DNA from: Tissierella_A sp964489715
Lineage (GTDB): Bacteria > Bacillota > Clostridia > Tissierellales > Tissierellaceae
Direction of reading: 5' to 3'
DNA length: 64,000 nucleotides
Assembly: GCA_964489715.1 (NCBI GenBank)
Contig: CAZBAK010000003.1
Coordinates: forward strand, 4,610-68,609
The first letter of the stretch is position 1. Every line of letters starts with the position of its first letter. The position numbers and the translations under genes are program-made. Shown here one piece after another: positions 1 to 8,604 of this stretch. The notes beneath the pieces are model-generated. The model was not told the DNA's origin and made no database searches. It saw only the letters and a program-made list of their open reading frames with translations.

Positions 1-467
1 TCTCCTTCAAAAATTATATTGTCTATTGGATAGTCCTCTTCTGTTAAAGTAATAGCATGTATAGATGTTCCTACATTTATATTGCTTTTCTCTGTATAAT
101 AATCCTCGGATATGATCATTGAAAAACTGCCTTCCAAATCCTCCTCTTTGGAGTAAGACCCCTGCTTTAAACTAGATTTTAACTCATTTATTAGTATCCA
201 CTTGCCATTCTTATCTAAGTTGTATATATTGGCTTTGATATTCTTTACATTTTCAGGTGCTTTAAAGGATATTATGTTAACTCTATCTTCTAGATTAAGT
301 GTTCTTATTAGATCTATAGCTTCTTGGGATAAATTATAAGGACTTACTCCTATCTCCATTTCCTCTTTTGTTTTTTCCTCTGTTTTCTCTTTTTCTACTT
401 CTCCACTACAAGAAGTAACTCCCATCAATACAAAAATACTTAATATTACAAAAAATAACTTTTTCAC
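1..467 (-). CDS. Putative lipoprotein, C-terminus beyond window
   Basis: The reading frame starts at a GTG (465-467) preceded by an AGGAGG site and runs off the left window edge, so only about 155 N-terminal residues are present. It begins with a short Lys-Lys charged segment, a hydrophobic stretch and a lipobox ending in VTSC. A Glu/Lys-rich linker follows, as in exported lipoproteins anchored to the outer face of the membrane. It is the last visible gene after an ECF sigma factor and its anti-sigma factor, with 34 bp separating it from the latter, so it may belong to that regulon or operon. I do not recognise the mature domain and assign no function. Confidence 0.75.
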   Translation of the reverse strand, partial: MKKLFFVILSIFVLMGVTSCSGEVEKEKTEEKTKEEMEIGVSPYNLSQEAIDLIRTLNLEDRVNIISFKAPENVKNIKANIYNLDKNGKWILINELKSSLKQGSYSKEEDLEGSFSMIISEDYYTEKSNINVGTSIHAITLTEEDYPIDNIIFEG

Positions 468-501
468 TTTAATACCTCCTTTTCTTTTTCTTATACTTAT
501 T

Positions 502-1188
502 TTATTTATTTTTTATAACACTTTCAGCCATTTTAAATAATTCATCTATATCTGTAGTTGAAGATAATATATAGAAGTATGTGTCATCATTCCAGTATAA
601 TTGACTTACACCCTTGTTAGTGAAATAATTGATTTCTTGATTTTTTATCTTCTTTGTTTTTACAGTGGTGCCTTCAGTGTCAAATAAGACTTGCCCACTG
701 CCTAAAATATTTTGATTGAAAAATATTTCTTCTTCAGCTTTGTTTTTATAAAAAGCCCTATAATTAAAATCACTTTCATCTACTTCAAACTGCTTAAAAC
801 CTTTTGCTATATATTTAGGTGCATTTACTATAATGGTAAAGTCCGTAACCCCTCCATCTCCTTCAGTATCAATCTGAGTATATTCATTGAAGACTCTTGT
901 GATTATTTTAAATACTCTCACCCTATAAGCTTCTATACTCATTGTAGTGGCAAATAATATGGATACTACTATTAAAATTATAGCTGCCACATTCTTACTA
1001 TACTTGATAAATAAATTCATCCCCTGAGAGCGATTACTTTCTTTAATGAGCTTATTAATCTTTTTATTAAAATTTCTTGAAAACTTATGAGACAGATCTT
1101 TTTCCTTAGGCAATGAAGCTAGTATTTTTTCTTCTAAATTTCCTAGATTTTCATATAAAAGTTTATCATCAATAGTATATTTACTCAT
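502..1188 (-). CDS. Membrane anti-sigma factor, DUF4367-like
   Basis: This 228-residue protein has a charged cytoplasmic N-terminus of about 65 residues, one membrane segment (about 66-86) and an extracytoplasmic C-terminal domain. The motif PKYIAKGFK followed by Tyr/Asp-rich strands resembles the DUF4367 domain often found in clostridial anti-sigma proteins. It lies directly downstream of an ECF sigma gene: the sigma stop is 7 bp before this ATG, and the ribosome site sits inside the sigma 3' end. This layout suggests translational coupling and that it sequesters that sigma factor at the membrane. The role comes from context and weak domain resemblance; the sensed signal cannot be read. Confidence 0.7.
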   Translation of the reverse strand: MSKYTIDDKLLYENLGNLEEKILASLPKEKDLSHKFSRNFNKKINKLIKESNRSQGMNLFIKYSKNVAAIILIVVSILFATTMSIEAYRVRVFKIITRVFNEYTQIDTEGDGGVTDFTIIVNAPKYIAKGFKQFEVDESDFNYRAFYKNKAEEEIFFNQNILGSGQVLFDTEGTTVKTKKIKNQEINYFTNKGVSQLYWNDDTYFYILSSTTDIDELFKMAESVIKNK

Positions 1189-1195
1189 AAATTTA

Positions 1196-1699
1196 CTAAC
1201 TCCTTTCTCCTAGAATTTTCTCTAGTTTGTCTTTTCCTCTTGAAATTCTTTTTCTTACATTAGCTTCATTTATATTTAGTATTTCTGAAATTTCTAAATT
1301 TGTATATCCTAGAGAGTATTTTAATCTAAATACAGAAGAATAATTAACAGGAAGTTTTAATATGGCTTCTTCTATTTCATTTAAATCAAAAGATTCATCC
1401 TGACTGCCTATAGCATATTCTATTCCTTCAAATGATATATTAGATTCTCTTTTTCTTTTACGATAAAAATCTATTGAGATGTTCTGTACTATTATAACGA
1501 TGAAGGCCTTGCTTTTGTGACAATTTATTTCATTTATTTTATCTAAATTATCTATTATTCTTAAAAAAGCTTGATGAACCGCATCTTCAGCCAAATATTC
1601 ATCTCTAAGTATTTTATTTGCAATATAAAACATAGACTGTTTATATTTAATATAAATCTCTTCAAATTTACTTTTTTCTTCATCTTCTATCAGTGCCAT
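1196..1699 (-). CDS. ECF-type RNA polymerase sigma-70 factor
   Basis: The 167-residue protein has the usual two-domain ECF layout. Region 2 (about 15-85) contains YLAEDAVHQAFLRII, typical of core-binding and -10 recognition helices. Region 4 (about 105-162) ends in the helix-turn-helix YTNLEISEILNINEANV followed by RKRISRGKDKL. No extra regulatory domain is present. The start ATG at 1699 has an AGGGGTGA site about 13 bp upstream, slightly far but the only good one. It heads a sigma, anti-sigma, lipoprotein cluster, so it probably drives its own operon and a small envelope regulon. Family assignment is firm; target genes are unknown. Confidence 0.9.
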   Translation of the reverse strand: MALIEDEEKSKFEEIYIKYKQSMFYIANKILRDEYLAEDAVHQAFLRIIDNLDKINEINCHKSKAFIVIIVQNISIDFYRKRKRESNISFEGIEYAIGSQDESFDLNEIEEAILKLPVNYSSVFRLKYSLGYTNLEISEILNINEANVRKRISRGKDKLEKILGERS

Positions 1700-1881
1700 A
1701 TATATAAAGATAAGATCACCCCTAAAATAGTTTGTTTATAATTTTAATTTAATAATTATAGCATATATAAAATCTATATAATAGCTTTTGTTTTCAAGCA
1801 ATATAGTCCTATATAACTAGAAATTAAAGTATCTTATGATAAACTATATAGTGATATATAAAAAATATATAGGGAGGAACT

Positions 1882-3063
1882 ATGAAAAAGAAAGAAAAAA
1901 TACTTATTGTTTTAGGAATTATATTTATATCTTTTAATCTTCGTGCACCAATTACAGCAGTTGGATCTGTTATAGCTATGATAAAAGTAGAGTTTATGCT
2001 TTCAAATGCCATGGCAGGCTTTATAACAACAATTCCCCTTTTAGCTTTTGGAATTGTTTCTCCATTTGTATCAATTATTTCTCGAAAATTTGGATATGGA
2101 AAAACTATGGCTGCAGGGCTTATCTTTATCTTAATGGGAGAATTACTAAGATCCTATACTAATGTTTCAGGCTTATTTATTGGAACAACTTTTATTGGAA
2201 TTGGGATTGGCTTTGGAAATGTTTTGATTCCCAGCATAATAAAATTGAAGTTTCCACATAAAGTTGGTCTAATGACAAGTGTTTATACTACATCTATGTT
2301 GGTATTTGCAGCTCTTGGTGCAGGAATAAGTTCACCTTTAGCAAAAGACTTGAATTTAGGCTGGAGAAACTCTCTCGCTTTTTGGTTTATTTTGACAGCT
2401 ATAACTTTACTTATTTGGCTACCACAAATTAGAACAAAAGATGATCGTGATATAAATAAAGTGTCTGAAGCTGCTCTTAGATCTCAGGCAATATGGAAAT
2501 CTTCTATGGCTTGGTGGGTAACTTTATTTATGGCTACTCAATCCTTTCTTTTTTATTCATTGGTTGCTTGGCTTCCCAGCATGATAATTTCCAAAGGAAT
2601 GATTGATAGTTTTGCAGCTACAATGGCACTTACTCTTCAGTTAATGTCAATCCCTGCAACCCTAGTTATGCCTATACTTTCTGATAAATTTAAAGACCAG
2701 AGGGGACTTGTATTTATTACATGTATTTCATATTTACTGGGCCTATCTTTATTGTTAATTGGAAACAGTCAAATTATTATCCTAGTTTCTGTGGTATTAA
2801 TAGCTTTAGGAATAGGCGGAAGTATAAGTCTTGCAATAGCTTTTATTTCTTTAAGAACGCCTAATTCCCAAAAAGCATCTGACTTATCTGGTATGTCACA
2901 GTCACTCGGTTATCTCTTGGCTGCTCTTGGTCCTATCTTAATGGGTAGTATTTTTGATAAGTATTCTAACTGGTCAATTCCTATTTTAATACTAGCTGCT
3001 TTGACAATTCTCTTAACATTTTTTGGATGGTTTGCTGGAAAGAACATTGTGATCTCAGAATAA
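1882..3063 (+). CDS. MFS transporter, CynX/NimT-type
   Basis: This 393-residue protein has about 12 hydrophobic segments and the N-terminal signature SFNLRAPITAVGSV with a following SPFVSIISRKFGYG loop, resembling the CynX/NimT (cyanate/2-nitroimidazole transport-like) branch of the major facilitator superfamily. A GGGAGG site lies 7 bp before the ATG. It is a single gene, divergent from the ECF sigma gene and convergent with nudC, with which it shares a terminator hairpin. The true substrate is not predictable, because most CynX/NimT homologues in Bacillota are uncharacterised. It acts in the cytoplasmic membrane. Confidence 0.85.
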   Translation: MKKKEKILIVLGIIFISFNLRAPITAVGSVIAMIKVEFMLSNAMAGFITTIPLLAFGIVSPFVSIISRKFGYGKTMAAGLIFILMGELLRSYTNVSGLFIGTTFIGIGIGFGNVLIPSIIKLKFPHKVGLMTSVYTTSMLVFAALGAGISSPLAKDLNLGWRNSLAFWFILTAITLLIWLPQIRTKDDRDINKVSEAALRSQAIWKSSMAWWVTLFMATQSFLFYSLVAWLPSMIISKGMIDSFAATMALTLQLMSIPATLVMPILSDKFKDQRGLVFITCISYLLGLSLLLIGNSQIIILVSVVLIALGIGGSISLAIAFISLRTPNSQKASDLSGMSQSLGYLLAALGPILMGSIFDKYSNWSIPILILAALTILLTFFGWFAGKNIVISE

Positions 3064-3090
3064 TTAATCTCCTCTTCCATAAGACAATAA

Positions 3091-3133
3091 AAAATGCCAT
3101 AAGTATATTAAATTAATATATTTATGGCATTTT
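3091..3133. terminator. Bidirectional terminator (MFS / nudC)
   Basis: An 11-bp inverted repeat, AAATGCCATAA (3092-3102) and TTATGGCATTT (3122-3132), lies between the convergent MFS and nudC genes. A-runs and T-runs at the edges give a U-tract in both directions. Confidence 0.8.
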
Positions 3134-3167
3134 AAAATTGATTATTTTATTTATTATAATTTTTATA

Positions 3168-3980
3168 TTACGAATTTTCTCTTATAAACCAATCTATTAA
3201 TTTTCTAGATATACTTATGGAACTTGGGATTTTAGGTAGATTATGGACTGAAAACCACTCTGCATGAGCTATCTCTTTTTGGTCTTCTTTTATCTTGCCA
3301 GCTGCATATTCAGCAGTAAAACCTATCATCAAGGAATCTGGAAACGGCCAAGGTTGACTTCCAAAGTATTTTATATTATCAACTTCTATATTAACTTCTT
3401 CTTTTACTTCTCTTTTTACACATTCCTCCAATGTCTCCCCTGGTTCTAGAAATCCTGCTATTACGCTATAAAAATCGTTTTTAAAGTTAAAATTTTTAGC
3501 AAGAAGAATTTTGTCTTTCTTAGTAATAGCAACTATTATAGCTGGTGAAATCCTCGGATATATTATGGTGTTACAATTTGTACACTCAATAAATCTCTCT
3601 TTATCATTTTGAACAGTAGGAGTACCACAATTTCCACAAAATTTATTTGTATTATTCCAGTGACTTATATGAAAAGCTCTACCTAATATCCAAAATACAT
3701 TTTCTTCTACTTTACCAAACAAGGATCTAATTTCTTTAAATTCATATCCATCTGGTAAAAAGATATGGTCTTTAAAGTCAGCTAAATAATAATATTCTTC
3801 TCTATATCTATCTATTAGGTAACTGTTTTTAAATTTAATATTTATCTTTTCTAAATCTTCTGCTAGAGGAAAGTCAATCCTCTTATCTTCTTTTTTAATT
3901 AGAACTTTATTTTTTTTAAATATAATAAAGTATTTATTTTGGTCTTTCTCCGGAGGAATAAATCCATAGTTAAAATTCAT
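3168..3980 (-). CDS. nudC: NAD(+) diphosphatase / NUDIX hydrolase NudC
   Basis: This protein hydrolyses NAD(H), and in the family also NAD-capped RNA 5' ends, to NMN and AMP. Its 270 residues show an N-terminal domain, a zinc ribbon with Cys115, Cys118, Cys133 and Cys136, then the Nudix box starting at Gly176 (GFLEPGETLEE...KREVKEE). The NudC-specific motif SQPWPFPDS at about 208-216 separates it from other Nudix enzymes. Length is normal for the family (about 260-310). The ATG at 3980 has an AAAGGAAG site. It appears monocistronic, about 180 bp from the upstream M18 peptidase gene. Confidence 0.95.
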   Translation of the reverse strand: MNFNYGFIPPEKDQNKYFIIFKKNKVLIKKEDKRIDFPLAEDLEKINIKFKNSYLIDRYREEYYYLADFKDHIFLPDGYEFKEIRSLFGKVEENVFWILGRAFHISHWNNTNKFCGNCGTPTVQNDKERFIECTNCNTIIYPRISPAIIVAITKKDKILLAKNFNFKNDFYSVIAGFLEPGETLEECVKREVKEEVNIEVDNIKYFGSQPWPFPDSLMIGFTAEYAAGKIKEDQKEIAHAEWFSVHNLPKIPSSISISRKLIDWFIRENS

Positions 3981-4054
3981 CTATATAACTTCCTTTCGTC
4001 CATCCTTTACTTATATATTATATCATTTTATTAAAATATATACTTATAAAAATT

Positions 4055-4094
4055 AAGCAACATAAGTCTATATAGTATAGTTCTTATGTTGCTT
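4055..4094 (-). terminator. Terminator downstream of M18 peptidase
   Basis: A 12-bp inverted repeat, AAGCAACATAAG (4055-4066) and CTTATGTTGCTT (4083-4094), lies 66 bp past the M18 peptidase stop. On the minus strand it is followed by an AATTTTTAT tail. Confidence 0.75.
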
Positions 4095-4160
4095 ATGCTA
4101 TCTTCATATTTTTATTGTTTTTTAGTTTTAAGCTCTATGCATTTATAAGATACTAGCTAA

Positions 4161-5462
4161 TTATAGCCTATAAAATTCTTTAAATGTTTTATAAACATAG
4201 TAATGATCTAATACTCCACCTAATTCTCTTATGGAGTGCATAGCTAGGATTGGATTTCCTATATCTACAGAAGCGATATCAAGTTGACTTGATGATATAG
4301 GTCCTATAGTCGAACCACCTCTCTTATCTGATCTATTGACAAATTTTTGCACTGGAACATCTATAGATTTGCATATAGATTCATAGACAGCAGATGAAAA
4401 ACTATCTGTGGTATAGGCTTGATTAGCAGCTGATTTTATAGCTGGACCACCATTTATCACTGGTCTATTGGTAGGATCTTGCTCATCTAAATTGTTTGGA
4501 TGAAGTGCATGGGCCTGATCTGCTGAAATTAAAAAAGACTTGGATAATGCTCTGTAATAGTCTTCTCTGTCTTTCTCCATTCCTATTGCAATCCTTTCCA
4601 GTACTGTTCTAAGCATTGGACTTGCTGCTCCTTGCTTTGTTCCACTTCCTACTTCTTCATTGTCAAAACAAACTAGAAGCTTTGTAGCCTTTCCTAGCTC
4701 ACTATCTATAAGACCCTTTAATCCTGCATGAACCATGGCTAGATCGTCTAGTTTTCCAACGGAAATAAATTCTTCATTTAGACCTACAAGTGAGCCTTTC
4801 TCCAATCCATATAAGAATAATTCAAAATCTAAAATTTCTTCTACTTGGATATTTAGTTTTTCAGCTAGTTTTTTTAATAAAAATCCTTCTTTTTCAAACT
4901 TATCATTTATATTGGATACCAGTGGTAAGGTATCTTTCTGTGGATTTATCTCTACTCCTTTATTTATTTCCCTATTCATGTGTATAGCTAAGTTAGGAAT
5001 TATCATAATAGCTTTTTCCATATCTATCAACATTTCTTTAGGTTTAAATAAATTTTCACTTTTTATATTGACTCTACCTGCTATGGATAGTGGTCTATCA
5101 AACCAAGTATTTAATATTGGTCCACCATAAACTTCTGTATTAAGTTTTAAATATTTTTTTTCAACATCTATCTCTGGATTAGGCTTGATTTTAAAAGTTG
5201 GTGCATCAGTATGTGCTCCTATTAATTTAAAGCCATCTTTTTCTATCTCACCTTTTCCTATTTCAAAGGCTATTATTGCTGAGTTGTTCTTCAGAGTATA
5301 ATATTTGCCTTCCTTTTCTAAATTCCACCCTTCTTCTAATTCAAGCTTTTTAAAACCTTCTTTTACAAGTATTTCTTCTATATTTTTAGTTGCATGAAAT
5401 GCACTAGGACTGACATGTATAAATTTAATCAGATCTTTGGCAAATTCTTTTTCTTTTTCCAT
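4161..5462 (-). CDS. M18 family aminopeptidase
   Basis: A cytosolic metallo-aminopeptidase that removes N-terminal residues (family M18, aspartyl aminopeptidase-like) and assists peptide turnover. The 433-residue length is typical. Visible co-catalytic zinc motifs are GAHTDAPTF (His84, Asp86), CFDNEEVGSGT with the catalytic Glu pair, and SADQAHALHPN. The ATG at 5462 has an AAGGGAAG site. It lies between nudC and a glyoxalase gene on the same strand, with hairpins on both sides, so it is probably transcribed alone. M18 enzymes prefer acidic or neutral residues; the exact specificity is not visible. Confidence 0.93.
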   Translation of the reverse strand: MEKEKEFAKDLIKFIHVSPSAFHATKNIEEILVKEGFKKLELEEGWNLEKEGKYYTLKNNSAIIAFEIGKGEIEKDGFKLIGAHTDAPTFKIKPNPEIDVEKKYLKLNTEVYGGPILNTWFDRPLSIAGRVNIKSENLFKPKEMLIDMEKAIMIIPNLAIHMNREINKGVEINPQKDTLPLVSNINDKFEKEGFLLKKLAEKLNIQVEEILDFELFLYGLEKGSLVGLNEEFISVGKLDDLAMVHAGLKGLIDSELGKATKLLVCFDNEEVGSGTKQGAASPMLRTVLERIAIGMEKDREDYYRALSKSFLISADQAHALHPNNLDEQDPTNRPVINGGPAIKSAANQAYTTDSFSSAVYESICKSIDVPVQKFVNRSDKRGGSTIGPISSSQLDIASVDIGNPILAMHSIRELGGVLDHYYVYKTFKEFYRL

Positions 5463-5543
5463 ATAATCTTCCCTTCATTTTTTATATTATATTTTTAATC
5501 CTAATCTATATAAGCTTATCATACTTAATTTAAAATTTAAATA

Positions 5544-5572
5544 GAGTCGCAAGTATATAAATACTCCGACTC
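5544..5572 (-). terminator. Terminator downstream of gloA
   Basis: The inverted repeat GAGTCG (5544-5549) and CGACTC (5567-5572), with further internal pairing of AAGTAT/ATACT, lies just past the glyoxalase stop and is followed on the minus strand by TATTT. Confidence 0.65.
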
Positions 5573-5586
5573 CATAGACTTTTATC

Positions 5587-5979
5587 TTAATTATTATTTT
5601 TTGCTCTTATTACTTCTATATCATATCCATCTGGGTCAGTTACAAAATAAAATCTTGGTTTTTCTCCCCTAAGTCCTGTTAGTTCTGTAACTTTATATCC
5701 CATTTCCTTATGTTTTTCCCTGGTTCCTTCTAAATCTTCTACGGAAACAGCTATATGGCTAAAGCCGTTACCTATTTCATAGTTCTCTTCCCTATCATAA
5801 TTATATGTTAATTCTAATTCATAGGCTCCATCTTCATCCCCTAAAAACACCAATGTAAATTCATCTTCAGGATAATCTTTTCTTCCAGTTTCTACTAATC
5901 CTAGAGCTTCCTTATAAAATTTTAAAGACTTATCTAGATCCTTTACCCTAAAACAAGTGTGCAGCATTTTAGTTTTCAT
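5587..5979 (-). CDS. gloA: Glyoxalase I (lactoylglutathione lyase)
   Basis: A 130-residue VOC-superfamily metalloenzyme that isomerises the methylglyoxal-thiol hemithioacetal to the lactoyl-thioester. Two beta-alpha-beta-beta-beta modules are visible. The four metal ligands fall where expected for short bacterial glyoxalase I: His7, Glu56, His75 and Glu122, an H/E/H/E set. Many Bacillota lack glutathione, so the thiol cosubstrate here is uncertain. A monocistronic gene with an AAAGGAGC site before the ATG and a hairpin after the stop. The C-terminal DPDGYDIEVI motif also supports the call. Confidence 0.9.
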   Translation of the reverse strand: MKTKMLHTCFRVKDLDKSLKFYKEALGLVETGRKDYPEDEFTLVFLGDEDGAYELELTYNYDREENYEIGNGFSHIAVSVEDLEGTREKHKEMGYKVTELTGLRGEKPRFYFVTDPDGYDIEVIRAKNNN

Positions 5980-6120
5980 TTTTTCAGCTCCTTTACTATT
6001 AGTATATATATCCCTATATACTAAAACTAAACTAAAAAAATTTTACATTCTCTTTTTCTATCAATATATTATCTAAAAATGGGTAAATATCTGGATGAAT
6101 GACTATTGGAGGAGGATTAT

Positions 6121-7386
6121 ATGTTAGTAATTAGAAATGCAAAATTAAGAGATAGAGAAACTTTAGTGGATATTCTTATAGAAGATGGAATCTTTAAAAA
6201 GATAGGCCCAAATATAGAGGGAGATTTTAAGGAAGAAGTTGATCTAGGAGGTAATTTACTTTCTTCCCCTTTTGTTGAATCTCATGTGCACCTAGATTCA
6301 GCTTTAAGCGTTGGAAATCCACGATATAATGAAAGTGGAACACTATTAGAGGGAATTGAAATTTGGGGTGAGAGAAAAAAGACCCTTACTAAGGAGGATA
6401 TTAAAAATAATGCTATAGAAGCTACTAAATGGCTCATAGCCAATGGAGTTTTATATATTAGAACCCATACAGATTCAACTGAAGAAAGTCTTATGACCCT
6501 AGAGGCCCTAGTAGAGGTTAAAGAAGAAATGAAAGACTATGTAGATATACAGATAGTCGCCTTTCCTCAAGATGGAGTTTTCTCCTATAAAGGCATGGAT
6601 AAATTAATGGAAGAAGCTGTGAAAATAGGAGCCGATGTAATAGGGGGTATTCCACAAGTTGAAATGACTCGAGAAGATGGTATAGATTCTATTGAGTATA
6701 TATTTGATCTAGCAAAGAAATATAATAAACTTATAGATATCCATACTGATGAAACAGGTGATACACAGTCTAGATTTTTAGAGGTTATTGCCAAATATAG
6801 TTTAGAAAATCAAATGGAAGGATTAGTCACTGCTAGCCATACTACCGCCATGCATAATTATCAAAATGACTATGCTTCAAAATTAATATCACTGGTTAAA
6901 AGAGCTGAACTTAATATAGTTACTAATCCTTCTTCCAACGCCCTACTTCAAAATAGACTCGATGGTTACCCAAGGAAAAGAGGCCATACTAGGGTTGATC
7001 AATTGTTAGAAGCAGGCGTAAATGTAAGCATTGGTAATGATAATATAATGGATCCTTTTGGTCCTCTAGGAAAAGGGAACATGCTTCAAGCGGCTTATCT
7101 ATTAGCTCATACAGCTCACTTAAGTGGAAATAAGGATATATTGGATTTATTTGACATGATAACAACTAATGGAGCTAAAACTTTAAACTTGCAGAATTAC
7201 GGTATAAAAGAAGGTAATCCAGCTGATTTTATTGTACTAGATGCAAAAAATGAAAGAGAAGCCATAAGACTTACTAGTGAAGTCTTATATGTATATAAAA
7301 ATGGAAAGCTTATTTTAGAAACAACTCCTAGTAAAAGGGCTTTAAAGATAAAAAACAAAGATTATAATATAGATTTTAAAATTTAA
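6121..7386 (+). CDS. Cytosine deaminase-like amidohydrolase
   Basis: An amidohydrolase-superfamily enzyme most like cytosine deaminase (CodA). Visible metal and catalytic motifs are ESHVHLDSA (His-X-His near residue 55), HTDE, TASHTTAMH and the cytosine-deaminase-type GNDNIMDPFGPLGKGNML. I start it at ATG 6121 rather than the in-frame TTG at 6106, because GGAGGAGGA (6108-6116) is a perfect ribosome site for the ATG and overlaps the TTG. That gives 421 residues. The substrate could be cytosine, a creatinine- or isoguanine-like compound or another cyclic amidine. No nucleobase permease lies beside it. Activity is inferred from family only. Confidence 0.85.
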   Translation: MLVIRNAKLRDRETLVDILIEDGIFKKIGPNIEGDFKEEVDLGGNLLSSPFVESHVHLDSALSVGNPRYNESGTLLEGIEIWGERKKTLTKEDIKNNAIEATKWLIANGVLYIRTHTDSTEESLMTLEALVEVKEEMKDYVDIQIVAFPQDGVFSYKGMDKLMEEAVKIGADVIGGIPQVEMTREDGIDSIEYIFDLAKKYNKLIDIHTDETGDTQSRFLEVIAKYSLENQMEGLVTASHTTAMHNYQNDYASKLISLVKRAELNIVTNPSSNALLQNRLDGYPRKRGHTRVDQLLEAGVNVSIGNDNIMDPFGPLGKGNMLQAAYLLAHTAHLSGNKDILDLFDMITTNGAKTLNLQNYGIKEGNPADFIVLDAKNEREAIRLTSEVLYVYKNGKLILETTPSKRALKIKNKDYNIDFKI

Positions 7387-7493
7387 CTTGTAATCTGCAA
7401 TCTAACTTGCTCTATATATCTATTATTAGAAGCAAATTTTTGTAAGCTCTCTTCTTTTATAGCAGATATTTTCATTTTTTAAATTTAATGTGA

Positions 7494-7499
7494 TATAAT
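7494..7499 (+). promoter_or_regulatory. Candidate promoter -10 for mnmH
   Basis: An extended -10 element TGATATAAT ends about 57 bp before the mnmH start. A weak -35 (TTCATT) lies 17 bp upstream. The rest of the 7387-7555 spacer shows no clear structure. Confidence 0.5.
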
Positions 7500-7555
7500 A
7501 ATTTATTGATGTTTAAACTTGTAATATTAAAATAAATATAAAAGAAGGTAATATT

Positions 7556-8593
7556 TTGTTTGAAATAAACTATAAAGATATAGAAAATAAAAATATAAAC
7601 AATGTTTTCATAGATGTTAGAAGTCCAAAGGAATTTAAAGAAGAAACTATACCAGGAGCAATAAATATACCTATTTTAAATGATGAAGAAAGAAAATTGG
7701 TAGGTACTCTTTATAAAAATGAAAGTATAGCTAGCTCTAAAAAAGCAGGTATAGAAATAGCTTCCAAAAAGCTTCCTTATATTTATGAAAGGATAGAAGA
7801 GCTCAGTAAAGAATATGACCATATTTACATGTTTTGTGCACGAGGTGGATTTAGAAGTAGTAGCCTTGTATCTTTCTTTCAAAATATAAATATAAATGTC
7901 ACAAAACTTCAAGGTGGCTACAAGGAATATAGGGCCTTTATAAGGGAAGAACTTCCAAGGATTTCAAAAGATTTAAAGCTAGTAGTTCTCTATGGTAATA
8001 CTGGGACTGGTAAGACTCATATATTAAAACATCTAAAGGCTAAAGGTATGAATATTTTAGATTTAGAGGGTTGTGCAAATCATAGAGGTTCTATATTAGG
8101 TAGTGTAGGCCTGGGAGAAGCAAACAATCAGAAAATGTTTGAAAGTTTACTTTATGAACAGCTCAAAGACAGAAACTCTAATTTAGTATTTACAGAAGGT
8201 GAAAGCAAGAGAATAGGAATAGATATAATTCCAGACTTTCTATTTGATAAAATGACTGAAGGCATAAGTATAAAGATCACTGCTAATATGGAAAAAAGAG
8301 TCAAGGTAATCTTAAAAGATTATGTCAATGGAGCCGACGAAGAACTTATTGAAGCATTAAATCACATGCGAAATAGATTGGGAAATGAAAATATAGACAA
8401 CTATATAGATCTAGTAAAAGATAAGGAATATAGCCCTGTAATAAAAGATCTATTTACAGATTATTATGATCCACTCTATCATAAGCACAAAAGAGATTAT
8501 GTGAAGACATTTAACAATTCTAATTCTGAAGTTACAGCTAGCAATATTATAGATTGGATCTATGATAGTAATACAAAAAGCCTCTATAAATAG
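7556..8593 (+). CDS. mnmH: tRNA 2-selenouridine synthase MnmH/SelU
   Basis: This enzyme replaces sulfur with selenium in 2-thiouridine at the wobble base of certain tRNAs, using selenophosphate through a geranyl-thio intermediate. The 345-residue protein has an N-terminal rhodanese domain with the catalytic loop FCARGGFRSSS (Cys94), then a P-loop domain with GNTGTGKT (147-154). That two-domain order is diagnostic for MnmH (YbbB). Translation starts at TTG 7556 with AGAAGG 8 bp upstream. It converges on the selenoprotein peroxiredoxin gene, and its TAG stop lies inside the shared terminator stem. Its presence implies that the cell makes selenophosphate (SelD, not in this window). Confidence 0.93.
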   Translation: MFEINYKDIENKNINNVFIDVRSPKEFKEETIPGAINIPILNDEERKLVGTLYKNESIASSKKAGIEIASKKLPYIYERIEELSKEYDHIYMFCARGGFRSSSLVSFFQNININVTKLQGGYKEYRAFIREELPRISKDLKLVVLYGNTGTGKTHILKHLKAKGMNILDLEGCANHRGSILGSVGLGEANNQKMFESLLYEQLKDRNSNLVFTEGESKRIGIDIIPDFLFDKMTEGISIKITANMEKRVKVILKDYVNGADEELIEALNHMRNRLGNENIDNYIDLVKDKEYSPVIKDLFTDYYDPLYHKHKRDYVKTFNNSNSEVTASNIIDWIYDSNTKSLYK

Positions 8594-8601
8594 AGGCTTT
8601 T
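8576..8601. terminator. Bidirectional terminator (mnmH / peroxiredoxin)
   Basis: An 11-bp perfect inverted repeat, AAAAGCCTCTA (8576-8586) and TAGAGGCTTTT (8591-8601), has a 4-nt loop and U-tracts both ways. It contains the mnmH stop codon and ends 3 bp before the peroxiredoxin stop. Confidence 0.9.
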
Positions 8602-8604
8602 CTT

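Noticed and set aside
6106..6120. TTG start for the cytosine deaminase-like gene
   Set aside because: This TTG overlaps the GGAGGAGGA ribosome site that serves the ATG at 6121.
7383..7475. 30-codon minus-strand ORF (MKISAIKEESLQKFASNNRY...) between the cytosine deaminase-like gene and mnmH
   Set aside because: No ribosome-binding site (AAATTTAAAAA before the ATG) and no recognised homologue; too short to separate from chance.
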